Shown piece after piece: positions 45,747 through 56,929 of a DNA stretch of 64,000 bases (position 1 is its first letter; the number at the start of each line of letters is the position of its first letter). A program made the position numbers and the translations under genes. This DNA comes from Trichobilharzia szidati (taxonomy: Eukaryota; Platyhelminthes; Trematoda; Strigeidida; Schistosomatidae): the NCBI GenBank assembly GCA_944472155.2, contig OX235272.1, positions 93,378,020 through 93,442,019 of the forward strand. The letters run 5' to 3'. The notes beneath the pieces are model-generated. The model was not told the origin of the DNA. It searched no databases and was given only the letters and a program-made list of their open reading frames with translations.

Positions 45747-45965
45747 AGGTGTAAGAGGAATAAATATGAAGCATACTCCAACGACTATAATTGCCAAAGA
45801 TACTGACGTTATTACGATCAAAACCACTTTTTTCACTGCCTTTGTCCTGAGTCCGAGAATTACTGCCACCGCTGCAATTGTGGTTGTCACAGTAAAGACA
45901 ACTGGTAGACACTTGATTGGAATATAGGCACATAGTGTTGCAACAACTTCAGTGTATAGGAAAAA
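45747..45965 (-). CDS. Exon of a multi-pass membrane protein, probably TMBIM/Lifeguard family
   Basis: A 73-codon exon with acceptor tttctctcctacag and donor GTAAGT, phase 0 at both ends. It begins FFLYTEVVATLCAYIP, continues with AAVAVILGLRTK, a basic AVKK, and SLAIIVVGVCFIFIPLTP: three hydrophobic segments split by a short basic loop. The order (helix, AV--V-L-L-TK loop, helix) matches the middle of TMBIM/Lifeguard (Bax inhibitor-1) proteins, ER or Golgi membrane regulators of calcium and cell death, in which an F/RTK motif follows the fourth helix. Exon reality is well supported; the family call is tentative. Confidence 0.65.
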
Positions 45966-46101
45966 CTGTAGGAGAGAAAACAACAATTTGTTTTTTCATT
46001 GTTTTAATGAGGTACATGTAAAAGATCTGAAAAGCATTTGATCTGTCTGTCCCCAGTGGTGGACACATGGAAACACTTCAATGGCCATGGGCACTTCAGT
46101 G

Positions 46102-46446
46102 TGCATTTATCAATTTACTTGCTCGTGTAGAACAAAGTATATCGGCCGTACGCAAAGACAAGTCCACAAACGTATTCTGAACCATTGTTCAGCTTAGTTA
46201 ACCAGAGGAGAAAAGAAGAATAGTAGCAGCTGTATCCTCGAACACACTTTGTCATCTCCGGATATCGAGCAACCCCACTTACATGAATGCTTCACAGTGC
46301 TATACAGAGTCCTTCAATATCGTACAAAAGGACTTCGCATATGCCATATGTACACATCTGAAGCATTAGCTATTCGGGATCTGAAAGTGGACCCCTGCAT
46401 TCAAAAGCGAAACATTCATTCGCTCACCCTACAATGGTCAGAGTAA
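46102..46446 (+). pseudogene. PLE GIY-YIG endonuclease remnant
   Basis: Frame reads CIYQFTCSCRTKYIGRTQRQ, VHKRILNHCSA, a TAG, then CILEHTLSSPD, ALAIRDLKVDPCIQKRNIHS and a TAA. YIG, the following Arg and the terminal L--DPC-QK block are intact; a single in-frame stop (about 46195) breaks it. No RT upstream. About 200 bases of 3' UTR-like sequence follow. Confidence 0.7.
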
Positions 46447-46449
46447 AGT

Positions 46450-47660
46450 TCTTACTACAATTTTGCTTCTTTTTATTGTGTAAGTTCACTATTATAACTG
46501 TTATTATTAGTATTATTTAATTATCATTATTATTCCCATCATCCATATTTTATCACCACTCTATCACTGTTTATTAATGACATTGCTTTTTATACATATT
46601 TTATGTAAAAACACTTTATCACCTTTCCACTAGTTCCTGTCCATTCTCCACGAGCTTATTGATTATTCATTATCTCACACTTACTATGCCATGCCAACTT
46701 CCGCTTCTTTTCTAACTTACATTTAGTCATCCCTTCTAGGTTACACCTTACATTATGTAATACATTTTTCGAGGAAAAAGTTTACCAGTATCTAAATGGT
46801 CTACAGATTTCTTCATTAAATATAATTACGATTGTACAGCTCATGAAAATGAATCGTCGGAAGGAAAATTTTCTTCTCTGTTTACGCCTTTTTCTTATAA
46901 CCTAATAGTCCTTGACTTTTCTTAGTGTACTGAGTGCTTTACTTCGTCAATACACACAACCAGTCCACATAAAGTATCCAGTTACATAGTGAAAGCACTA
47001 CAGTCGTTATTAGAGAACAGAAAAGCTACCTTGTTATCCGTGAACTCAAGAATTATGCATGTAGTGGTATTATGACTTTGGTGGACAGTTTTGATTTGCG
47101 TATTTATGGCTTAATTTTCTGAGGTCAAACGACCAGTCAGATTTGTTCATTTATGGTCTTAATTTCTAAGGGCTTGTGGATATGGTATGCTACGTATTTT
47201 GTTTAACGATAGTTGTCTATGTTTCTGTCGTACTGGTCGTCGTTTTTCCAGTCTGAATTTTGTGTCAATCTCAATATGGGGGATTATTTCAAGTGATCGA
47301 TTGCTTAGACTCTCGTGTTCTGGAGGTGAACTGTAATAAAGTTAGATGAACTTAACTTAGTATCACTCTACTATAATAGTAGCGAACAGTGGATCGGATA
47401 GATACAGATCTGAGCACATTAACACACCTAGGACAATGATGTCTGATTCTGGTTATTGCAGAGCTTTACTTTTTAGCAGGTCGTCAAGGTTTTGACTATT
47501 CCAACAATGACACAGATAATAATTAAGTAAATTTCATAATATCAGTGTGAACACCGATTGTCATTTCGACTTCTAGATAGTGTTCAACGTGAATCAGTGA
47601 GATATAGAACTATTCGTGGGGAACTGAAGCATACTTTGAATACATTCATTGATTCTCAAG
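46450..47660. other. PLE 3' UTR-like sequence, then no gene seen
   Basis: At about 46825-46890, gattgtacagctcatgaaaatg followed by gaaaattttcttct resembles 56200-56245 and the arms at 57.75 and 58.5 kb, so it is likely PLE 3' sequence. The remainder holds nothing I can support. Confidence 0.35.
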
Positions 47661-47664
47661 TATT

Positions 47665-47845
47665 AGTTTACATGGATTTCATCTGCTTCAAGTTTGACTA
47701 CGCATTAATATCTGTTAGAGAACCATTGGAAACCAACAGGGAGTACTGGACAGCTAGCTGTTTCGTTTTAGTTTGGGACTAATCGACATTCCCTCCCACA
47801 CCTCACCGGCGTTTGAACAGAGGACCTGCTGGTTACAAGGTGAGG
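47665..47845 (-). mobile_element. Second SINE family, minus copy of an inverted pair
   Basis: Minus-strand agtcccaaactaaaacg, ctgtccagtactccc and accagcaggtcctctgttc blocks. It faces 47855-48205 with almost no spacer. Confidence 0.68.
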
Positions 47846-47854
47846 CCTCGAAAA

Positions 47855-48205
47855 TTAATCTGATTCTTATTATTGACTGGCTACAGAACTAAGCTGTCTG
47901 GAGTTCTGACGAGATTTCATGACTAGTCGGGTTCACCAGGTAGGACGTGATGAAAAATAATCACCGACGATATTGACTCGTGGTCTTGCCGAAATCGCTA
48001 ATAGATAGAAGTTGAAATTTAGGAGGTATTGAGTCAGTTCCAAGCGGCTGAATGGTTTGTGAGCTAGCCTTGTAACTGGAAGGTTCCGAAATGTGGCAGA
48101 GGGTGTGTACTGCCAATGATTCCCAAACTAGGATGAAACAGCTGTCCAGTACTCACTATTGGTTTTCAATGGTTCTCTGACTGATATCAATCCATGATCA
48201 AACTT
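47855..48205 (+). mobile_element. Second SINE family, plus copy of an inverted pair
   Basis: Near full length: aaaattaatctgattc start, agttctgacgaga, agcggctgaatgg A-box, ttgtaactggaaggtt, decayed B-box, ttcccaaactaggatgaaac, and the tatcaatccatgatcaaact end. Confidence 0.7.
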
Positions 48206-48569
48206 CAAATATTCATTAATGTTTTTTCTTTGCAAAGGAAGTGATAAACATCCTTCACAGAGATATATTCGTGGATCCTTTATACTGAATAGCATCACGA
48301 GAGCAGGCGATTTTGAAATTCTTCAACAATTTATTGAGATCACTGGCTAGTAGTGTTGGTTTCTGCCGCTTTATCTGTGTGTGTATATGTGTGTACAGCA
48401 CACTGAGTTAAGTTTACTTCTGCCAAGTGGACAAAGTAGTACCTCACTGAAGCTCACTTTGGTATCATTATAGTCATTGCATTTTGCTTTGATTTTCAGA
48501 GAACATTTCGACAGTGTCACACGGAATTGTATCTCGTTTGGTAGAGGCTGTTGACAAGAAATTTACACA

Positions 48570-48745
48570 GATGTCATTTCCCTCTTCCTACTAACTTTTC
48601 CAACTCTTTCAACGACTCTTAAGTGATGGATGGTGACTAGCAGTGGAATCCAGGACGCATATTTCGTCCTATTTGGGACTCGTCCTCTAGATATACCTGC
48701 ATTTCCCAGTGAATGATGATGTTCCCACCGAGGCTTACCATCCAC
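48570..48745 (-). mobile_element. Sm-alpha-like SINE relic with decayed hammerhead ribozyme
   Basis: On the minus strand, aggacgagtcccaaatagga followed by cgaaatatgcgtcctgg and attccactgctag reproduces the hammerhead of schistosome Sm-alpha repeats: stem II GTCC/GGAC with a caaata loop, the GAAA core strand and a GTC cleavage site. The other core strand reads AGGACGA where CTGATGA is required, so self-cleavage is not expected. Roughly 48638-48700 is the ribozyme part. Confidence 0.65.
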
Positions 48746-48749
48746 CAAT

Positions 48750-49190
48750 TAAATGCTAATTAGATGCTCAGACATCGTTGAAGCGTCTGCACAAGGAGCA
48801 GACATGTCAACCTGAGACCGAGCACTTCGGTCCAATCAATCGACGGGAAAATCTGAAATTCAATTAAATTTTTAACGACTCGTTTGAAGAAATACTAAAA
48901 AGTCTGCGTAAATTTTTCTATACCCACGTGATGTGCTCAACTCTTCTATCTTAGCTGTTGTGTGAAGTGTGTTCTTTCGCATCAACTTCAGCGTGTCAGT
49001 CATATCACATGATTGCTATTCTACTACAGCCGAGTTAATGAATAGAGATCAAGGAGGGCGAAGGAACCAGTGACCTTGAACACATACTGTTCGTTGGATA
49101 ATGGGACCTGCCATTATTATAGCACCACTGTAAACTCTGTGCACGAAATGAGATGCACATTTCATCCGGATCTTGTTGTAAAGTAATGCT
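48750..49190. other. No gene seen
   Basis: Within the presumed membrane-protein intron; nothing recognised. Confidence 0.4.
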
Positions 49191-49194
49191 TGGA

Positions 49195-49285
49195 TAATGG
49201 GTTGATAACACATAAGGGTTACGGTTAAGATAAGGTTAACGATTAGGATTAGTGTTAGGGTTCCAGTTAGGATCAGGGTCAGAAT
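49195..49285 (-). repeat. Degenerate telomere-like repeat
   Basis: Plus strand reads gggttacggttaagataagg, ttaacgattaggattagtgt, tagggttccagttaggatca: spaced GTTAGG/GGTTA variants of the TTAGGG unit with about 12 imperfect hits in 90 bases. Interstitial and decayed. It could also be an ordinary degenerate hexamer repeat. Confidence 0.45.
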
Positions 49286-50090
49286 TACGTGGCTCAGGGC
49301 TACAGCTATCATTTTTCCTAGAATTTTCCTAGTAAACAGGTTTAAAGTGTTCATCATCTGTATTTCTCTAATAAATTAACGCCACTTTCATGGAAACCAG
49401 ATTCTGGTTTTTGTGATTGGCCACGTCAAGGTTAGTGGTGCATTAGCATTCCCTGAATCACGACTCTTTAACTTTGCCCTACTCACTTGTTTGTTGTTCT
49501 CATTTTTACAGTTCTATTAACTGAAGCAAAGATATTCGGCCCTACCTGACAGTAAATGACTTCATCCATTTCAGTTGTACTATGTACTAAACGGTGTCAC
49601 CATCGAGTCAGACTTTCGATGGGTTTTTTGTATTCTCCTGCATTCGAGCTGTAAAGTTTCAGTAGCATCACTATTGTGCTTTTACAACTTATGGTTGAAA
49701 GCTTTAGTCATGACCCTCCCTCAATTCCGAGTTTATTGTTGACCAGTAAACTAAGCCAGGTTTGGGAGCGCATCAACCAGGATTTCCAACAGTTTTTCAC
49801 CGTAACTTCTGTTGTGTACACTTCATCAAAAATTTAATTGGGAATCCTGTGTAACTTTTGTAAATTCAGTAAACGATTTTTTGAAGGTTAGTTCTGCCTT
49901 ATTTTCATTTATTTTTTTCCAAGTCAGAATAATAAGCCAAAGAGTTAATCGTTGATTTAACTGTCCCACTGTCAAACTGTAAGTTAGTAAGCTGATCTCC
50001 TCCTGAGTTGGTAGAACCACACAGTTCAGGCATATGTCAAAATATGTAAGTGATATTTCACCAAAAAGTATTTTATCCAAATGCATCGCT
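49286..50090. other. No gene seen (intron of membrane-protein gene)
   Basis: Lies between the exons at 45747-45965 and 50098-50188; no repeat recognised. Confidence 0.4.
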
Positions 50091-50097
50091 AACTTAC

Positions 50098-50188
50098 TGT
50101 TACAGACATAAGAATACGATTAAGTGGATAAGATGTTTGCACCTTCTTGACCAGGATTATAATCAATGTCAAAAGTACTGCAAGGAAT
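50098..50188 (-). CDS. Exon of a multi-pass membrane protein, probably TMBIM/Lifeguard family
   Basis: Acceptor tttatttcag, donor GTAAGT from 50097. One leading base completes a codon from an upstream exon, then 30 codons read FLAVLLTLIIILVKKVQTSY and PLNRILMSVT. A hydrophobic helix is followed by basic residues and P-N-IL, which is how TMBIM proteins continue after their second or third helix (R----P-N-ILL). Ends phase 0 and joins 45747-45965 in frame. The N-terminal exons must lie to the right but I could not find them. Confidence 0.65.
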
Positions 50189-50439
50189 CTGAAATAAATG
50201 AGAAGAAATAATGTCAATGTGGACAATTCTTGATTAGTTATTGATTAAAACATACCAGCGTGGTCAACAATATTCTGAGAATAAATATATAGTTTGGTTT
50301 GATATTAAAGCGCGCGAAACAAGAAAGGGCATTTCATACAACATAGTGAACATTTTGAAAAACAGTTATAATTCTTACGTACAACTCATGTAATACAAAT
50401 CATTTCTCAGTCATTTTATTAAATGCTACCTAAAATCAG

Positions 50440-50745
50440 AAAACTCAGTAGAGCCTTTGAAGTGGATACCCGAGTAAGACAAGGCTGCCATCTACTATCA
50501 CTGATGATATTCCTAACTGTCGTGGATTGGATTATGTGGAAGACTACGGCGACCGAGAAGACACGAATACGTTGGATGAATGAGAAGACTTTAGAAGATC
50601 TGGACTTCTAACACGATCTGTGTCTAGTGTCATGCAAACTCGAAGACTTACAGGCGAAAACCAACAGGTTTTCAGAAGAAACAGTAAAGACAGAAATTCA
50701 AGTAAACATAGTGAAGGAGCAGGTGATGAAGACCAACCATCACCC
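50440..50745 (+). pseudogene. RTE-type LINE reverse-transcriptase fragment
   Basis: Reads FEVDTRVRQGCHLLS and LTVVDWIM, matching RT domain 4 (GVRQGC-LSP), then LEDLDF followed by a stop and HDL where the catalytic (F/Y)ADD box belongs, and QAKTNRFSEE. The catalytic aspartates are lost, so it is dead. It may be part of the same insertion as the RTE C-terminal piece at 51935-52640 on the same strand. Confidence 0.65.
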
Positions 50746-50808
50746 AACCTCTACTTTCACTATTTGTCAACTCTTGTATCTTACCTATTCTACTTTACTG
50801 CTCCCCGT

Positions 50809-51930
50809 TAGTCTTTCCTGGGCTACTGAAAAAGGACTATACCATCCTGAGAAGGATGTTGAAGGTAGTCAGTAGGACTAATGGTGTAAAACTCAGTCAG
50901 CTCGTCACTACATTAGTTGATAGGCATCTGAATACATGCGAAAAATGGTCTAAAACCATACTCTCCGACCCCCAACACCCCCTCTATTCCCAACTCTCGC
51001 CTTGTATCTCATCAAGTAGAACCAGAAATCAGCATAAAATAATCTATGCTCGTACAACCAAGTACAGGAACTCAACGATACCATACTTGACCCGTGTTCT
51101 AAGCGACAGAGACAATGTTAAGAGTGAAACCTATGACTTGCTTTGTTGTTAATAACATAATTTTAGGCTCTTTTATTTCTCTCTTATTTTGTATTCTATA
51201 GTGAACTCCTTCTTAAACATACTTAGCTACCTAAATTATTAACATTGGCTAACTTTTTTACTTTACTGTATTTCCTTCTATTGTGTATCTACTGGTTCCG
51301 ACTATATTAGCTCTATGAGTAGTACAAAATTTTCCTGTCATTAACCATCATGTAATTATTAGTTTTGTGGTTGTTTTTTCTTATTTTTTTATTTTTTCCG
51401 GCAATATTAACTGACAATCATTGGTTGTGAACGCCATTGTCACCACGTTAAAAATTTTGTATTATGCAGGATTACTCACACTACCACCACAAACACCGCA
51501 TTAGACCTGGCAATAAAAAACAAAACTACAACCCTGAAATGTTATTTTATGATTGTTTAGAATTGTTTCAACCAAATTAAGTGATCATCTTAGCGATAAA
51601 CATTCTTAAATATCATTTCATAACTTCTTGTATGACTATAGCTTTACTGTTACCATGCATAATCATATCATTGCTTCCACTACCCAATACTGAGTTATTA
51701 TTATATGCTGTTTATTTTCCTTTCTACTTCTTGGTATGTTTTTCGCAATTTTTAAAAATTATTTTGTGTTTTTCCTGTCTTTTTTTGCTGTTGGTGTCTT
51801 TATAATTTTTTTTTTGAAATACTCCTTTTAAATGTTTGATAAAATTAGATGCAAATATTGTAGATATGTGCTGAAAATTCCACACTGTACCACTGGTACT
51901 GTTTCTGGAATAAAGCAAATTATTATTACT
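50809..51930 (+). mobile_element. Retroelement 3' fragment A (unclassified family)
   Basis: Starts ttagtctttcctgggctact, then a frame 50856-51152 with RTNGVKLSQLVTTLVDRHLN, KWSKTILSDPQHPLYSQLSP and YLTRVLSDRDNVK. A 3' UTR ends gaaaattccacactgtacca and an (att)n tail at about 51918-51930. Fragment B at 56290-56925 has the same coding block and the same terminal ccacgctgtacc...attattattac. The 3' end of a non-LTR element that I cannot assign to a clade. Confidence 0.6.
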
Positions 51931-51934
51931 AACC

Positions 51935-52640
51935 AATAGCAACAACAACAGCATCAATCACTATCAACGGAATAAATTTGGAAGATGTCACTTCCTTCAC
52001 TTATCTAGACAGCATCTTTTCAACTACAGGTGGACTACAAGGATGACGATGTCAAACCGAGAATTGGAAATGCAAGACTTACTTATATCACTCTGAAATC
52101 AGTTTAGAAATCTTCTACACTCAACACATAGGATAAAATCCAGATTTCCAGCACCAATTTTAAGTCGGTGCTACTTCAATATAAGTGAAAAAAATCGTGC
52201 ACTCGTCATTTACAGCATTTTCAACAGCCAGTTGTAGTCTGTCATCAACAGCTACCAACATTGGCTACATACTGAAGATTAGATGACCAAACAGGAAGAA
52301 TAAGCTACAGAAAACTCTGTAAACGAACCAATCACAAGCCTGTTGCTTAAAAATTTTGGCGAAAAGAAAGGAGATGGATGGAGCACACGTTTAGGAGACT
52401 GTCGAGTGACATCGCGCGCATTGCAGGCCGCCTCTCGATTGGAACTCGAGTGGGAAACTACGAGTTGGGGTGTGTTCTTTGTATGACATGGAGGAGATCG
52501 TGTGAGTAGCAGATATGAACCTCTGGGAAATCGTAGGGCTAGGTGAAGCGTACTATAGAGAACAGGAAAAATTGAGATGTGCCGTCGAAGCCCTATGTTC
52601 CACTCGGAATCAAGAGGAATAATAGTGATAATAAAAGAAT
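51935..52640 (+). mobile_element. RTE-type LINE C-terminal fragment, heavily decayed
   Basis: Begins with the same agcaacaacaacagcatc and atcactatcaacgg block as 58740-58780, then DDDVKPRIGNARLTYITLKS, and many frame breaks. It ends gaagccctatgttccact (52587-52604) and a gaggaataatag tail. Confidence 0.7.
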
Positions 52641-52864
52641 AGGATAGATTCTTCTCTCCATCACTTGTAGAATCACTGTATTTTACTAGCTAGATCCTTT
52701 TCAAATTCAAGGCAGTAAATAGCAATCAGGGATCTACCAGATGTCAGTATTCTCGATGAAGAGAGATACTCACGTATTTTCATGAAAAATTCCTGTGAAT
52801 GTCATCTATGATTGACATGAATACATTAAAATGTCAAAAATTTCCTTATTTAAAGCTGAATACT

Positions 52865-53005
52865 TCTCGCTTCGTTTGATGATGACTAACAGTGGAATCC
52901 TAGATGCACATTTCGTCCTATTTACGACTCATCACTGCATGCATCTGCATTCTCAGTGAGTGATGATGTTCCAGCTGAGACTCGAACTGCGAAACTGCGT
53001 TTCAT
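52865..53005 (-). mobile_element. Sm-alpha-like SINE relic with decayed hammerhead, second copy
   Basis: On the minus strand, gtgatgagtcgtaaatagga and cgaaatgtgcatctagg keep the hammerhead order but with G for the first C of CTGATGA, a broken stem II (GTCG/GGAC) and ATC at the cleavage site. A B-box-like cagttcgagtctc lies upstream (about 52980-52992). Confidence 0.6.
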
Positions 53006-53519
53006 AAGCTTATGTATTATCTACAGAACGGGTCAACTGGGAATGCAAGTTAACCTAAAGATAAGTGAATCTGTCTCCTTTCAGCTGATTCTTTTACCGA
53101 TACTTTTTTCGTGAGGCTTGATTCTGAAGTAGTTTTCACCGATTTCAAGTTGAAACTGTGATTTAGAAGAGTGATGATTCTCTTGTCAAAGTTATTCTAC
53201 CAATATAATCTATTTATTGTTTGTGTTGGGAATTAGTACATATATGAGCTTCCTATCAGTGTACTTATAGTCTACATGTTAATAGTTAGAATGATAAAGT
53301 CCGTGTGCATATTTAAACAGAATGGTTATGCCATTCAACATAGAATATCTTTTAACTTACTATGCTGCCTCATGGCGATAAAATACCGCACAAATTAGCT
53401 ATGTATCCACCAAAGACTTCAGTAATATCATGATTATTTGATATAGGGACATGAACCTAGCAAGCTCGCTGTTCCCTTTCAGTAGTAGCTTCATTCAAAT
53501 AACTTCAATCTAAATGTTA

Positions 53520-54010
53520 GCTACAACACAGGTATTCGATGATATTAGATGGTTGGAGGCGACCGGTCGGAAGCCCAGCCTTGGACCTAGGTTTCTTGCT
53601 AGTTGGCAGTCCCAGTCACCAGGGCGTATCTGCAACCTTGAGGGAACTCATATCCTTTCTGAGATTCGAACCCACGTCACCCAGCGCTGCAGTCAAAGAT
53701 GTTACCACTAAGCTATTCGGGCTCGCGATTGACCTCCTGTAGGACTGTATTGGATACTTTGATTGGACACTAGTAACTAGTGTGATGTGTCTAGTCCTTT
53801 CTTAGCGGCAGACTGAATTCTATCAGTCAGGTTTGCAACTAGCATGAAACCTAAGTCCAAGGCTTCCTGCCGATTGCCTCCAACCATCTAATATCATCGA
53901 ATCAATGTGCACCGTAATAGTGAGCTGCCTAGAATGGTGGGCACATTGCACACCTGACTGACAAAATTCAGTCTGCCTCGAAGAAAGGTCTAGACACATC
54001 ACACTATTTA
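53520..54010 (-). mobile_element. Third tRNA-derived repeat with inverted arms
   Basis: Minus strand 53655-53727 is tRNA-like: gcccgaatagcttagtgg (A-box) and gtgggttcgaatctc (B-box). Around it, 53536-53605 is complementary to about 53833-53905 (gatattagatggttggaggc). A further pair, 53778-53828 and 53954-54005, shares agtgtgatgtgtctag and cagactgaatt. The nested inverted pieces suggest two copies joined head to head. Confidence 0.55.
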
Positions 54011-54955
54011 CCAGTGTCCGATCAAAATACACAGGTATTCATTTTATCGGACAAATATATCGGGTTACTTTGCTGAGAATTTTTGACAGTTCATTTTCTA
54101 CAAACACAAGGTCACGGAATCACAAATGTTTCCTTGGGTAGTTTAAGTCATTAATATTCTTGAAAACATTTTCGACCACTTTCCCACTTTATTTGATGTT
54201 ATATGTGAACATAATGAATGCAAAACTTTATCACAACAATACTAGGACTTTACAAATGACTCACAGAGAGCCGAGTGCCACAATAACGTATGTATCTTTC
54301 CAAAACTCCATCTGTTGTTCACTGTTACTGCAAGAAAGTAACTTTGAGGCTATAAATGACCTTACTTCTCCATAAGTACAATATCATTGAGTATCACTGG
54401 TGTCCTCGGAAAGCAGCGGTTAACTGTAAATCAATCACAGGTACAAATAAAAAGATACAATGTACAGTTGTGAAGACATTTTAGTTGAATTTAGTAATTC
54501 ATATTCTAAAAATTATTTTCTCAAGAAGTTCGACAGAAAGTTAATACTAATCTGGAAAGTTTAAACAAAGGTCTTTGTAGACAGGTCAGATAATTTGGAT
54601 GCTATAATAAACTGCAATATTATTGAGGAAATGTCCAGCTACCAGAGGACATGATAGTTTCAAGTATCGGGATGTATATTTCCATAATGAAATAATCTGA
54701 TTTGATGAAAACCCACAGTGGTACAGTATTGCTTACTGATATCGCTTCGAGAGCAATTTATTGCTCATATAATATCATTTAACCTTGATTTGAATATGAG
54801 TAACACAGATAGGTAGAAATGTCTGCAAACTGCACCGTTCAAAGGAAATGCAGCAACTGAATTACTTTCATCGGAACTCAGAAAAATTACTGGTTACAAC
54901 ATTCTTTGCTGTGACACTATGTTTAAAATTCCCCACTTGTTGTATAATTCCAATG
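54011..54955. other. No gene seen
   Basis: Nothing recognised on either strand. Confidence 0.4.
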
Positions 54956-54959
54956 CATG

Positions 54960-55320
54960 TGAAGGATAAGCTACCGAGTCTGTCCACTTCTCTGTGCAGC
55001 TGTAAATTTAACTAACCTTGCAGAGACAGTTACATAGGTAGAACGACTAAGTAAGCGCACTGTCGCCTTCTTGGGCCTTTTCCAGTCTAGGTAAGTAAAG
55101 AAGTCGTTAAGTCGATCCAAAGTTCCATATCGGGATACCTTTGGGATATGGAGCACCTCACTCCGCTAAATTTGTAGGAATTCGACTGCCAAGCATAGCT
55201 GAGACAATCGCTATAAAAATGTTCAACCCAATCTCTGTGCTCACAGTTAGTTTGTTTAATCCCTCTCCCTCCCGTCAACGCCTTCAACGCCGACATAGAA
55301 TAGTTATCTCTCACGGTGAC
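54960..55320 (+). pseudogene. PLE GIY-YIG endonuclease remnant, badly broken
   Basis: Frames scattered by shifts still show TSLCSCKFN, PCRDSYIGRTTK and, later, IAETIAIKMFNP: the YIG core and the terminal AEA-AIK--KP block of the PLE nuclease in the right order and spacing. Several stops and shifts. Confidence 0.6.
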
Positions 55321-55491
55321 ACTGGATAACTGTAATTATTACTTCTAATTGTACTGATAACTTCATTATCAATACCATACTGTGCTATAGTTACATATTT
55401 TAATTTTAGTTTCACAATCTATTCTTATTATTCCACCTACATTCTACCCGATTATATTTGATTCTTTAGAATTGTAAATTTTAGTCTTTCG

Positions 55492-55974
55492 TTGGCTACT
55501 AAAAAGGGACTATGCCATATGTCTTCAGCATGCATATACAAGTTCACTTGCTCTTGGGGAGCTGAGCACATTGACCGAACCATGCATCCGCTAGTAAAAC
55601 TCGCGCGGGAACACCATCCAGAATGGTTAGCGAGGGGAGAACGTGAAGGGGTATACAGTTCGATAACAGAACATCTGGTGAATTCTGGACATCCAGCCCC
55701 ATATGAAAAGTCCTTCAAAGCCATATACAAGATCCGATCCAACCTACCAAAGGGAGTGAAATCAAGACACCTAGGAATAGCTGATGCACTGGCGATCCAA
55801 AAACTCAAGCCTACTGTATGTGTCCAAAAGAAATACTTTCAACCGTTGTCTCTACCGTGGCCATCAAGAAAAGTCAGTCTCACCAATAATGAGTGTCATA
55901 TTACCTTTCTTGTTCAACCTTCCCATTTATTTCTGTCACATTTACCTTTTTTAAATCCCTATCTGCATTATTAG
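55492..55974 (+). pseudogene. PLE GIY-YIG endonuclease domain with mutated core
   Basis: A long open frame reading CIYKFTCSWGAEHIDRTMHP, LAREHHPEWL, ITEHLVNSGHPAPYEKSFKA, LGIADALAIQKLKPTVCVQK and LSLPW. The frame stays open but the YIG core has become HID, so catalysis is unlikely. It begins with the ttagtctttc-ttggctact leader also found at 50809. Confidence 0.7.
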
Positions 55975-56289
55975 ATTTGGTTACTGTTTTTATTTTTATT
56001 TTTATGTGTCCGAACCTCCTACCCATTTCGTTAATACTACATCCTTAACCCGTAATTATACAAACTGACTGGTTTTCTGTCAGTCTTCTGTCTGTCTGCC
56101 CAATGTTCCCGATTATTACACACTGTAATTTTAATAATCCGACCTCTGGCCGGAAATAATTCTGGTACTTTCTCACACATGTAATATAAGCACACGAATG
56201 TACAGTGTAATTGATGACTTCATCGAAAAGAAAATTTTCTTCATTGCAGCCGCCTTTTTAATAATTCCTATGATCCAACGCGTATATTC

Positions 56290-56925
56290 TATATCATATT
56301 GTAAAGAGTATTAAAGGTTTTCAGTAGGGCAATTAGTGGTGGTGGTGTCGCACTTACTCAGCTCGTGGCTATTGCAGTCGATAGACATCTGAACTCATGC
56401 GAGAAATTATCTAAATCTATATTGGCTGACTCCTCTCAACCCCCTCCCTATTCACAACTCTCTCCTTGCATCTTGTCAGATAGGATTAGAAGTCATTATA
56501 AAAGATGATGTGCTCGTACAACCAAGTACAAACACTGAACAACACCCTATCTGGACTAGGTTCTATGGAACAAAGAAAGTATGAAGCGTGAAACTTAAGA
56601 CTTAATATGTAATTGGCAAAATAATCTGCCCTTATATCTTCTGCTATTTGTAATTTATGGAGACATTGTTTTAATTCTCTTGTAATCTTAGTTATCAACA
56701 TTATTATTATTATTTCTACACTTCTAGTACATTTCTGAATTTATTGTTACTGCTAATACCAAGAAGATGCTATCATCAATTCTGGTTAACTATACCCTGT
56801 CATATTCATTTTTTTTGCTATTGTCGAGTAAATTAGATGCAGTACTGTAGGAAATGATTAGAATTCCACGCTGTACCGCAAGTACTCTCTTGTAATAACG
56901 CAGAATATTACTATTATTATTACAC
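56290..56925 (+). mobile_element. Retroelement 3' fragment B
   Basis: Decayed relative of 50809-51930: tcagctcgtggctattgca, tcgatagacatctgaactca, tctatattggctgactcc, ending gaattccacgctgtaccgca and attactattattattac. Confidence 0.6.
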
Positions 56926-56929
56926 TACC

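Noticed and set aside
53356..53450. Minus-strand stretch TEVFGGYIANLCGILSP with a GTAAGT nearby
   Set aside because: A TGA lies before the donor, so the reading is inconsistent with an internal exon.
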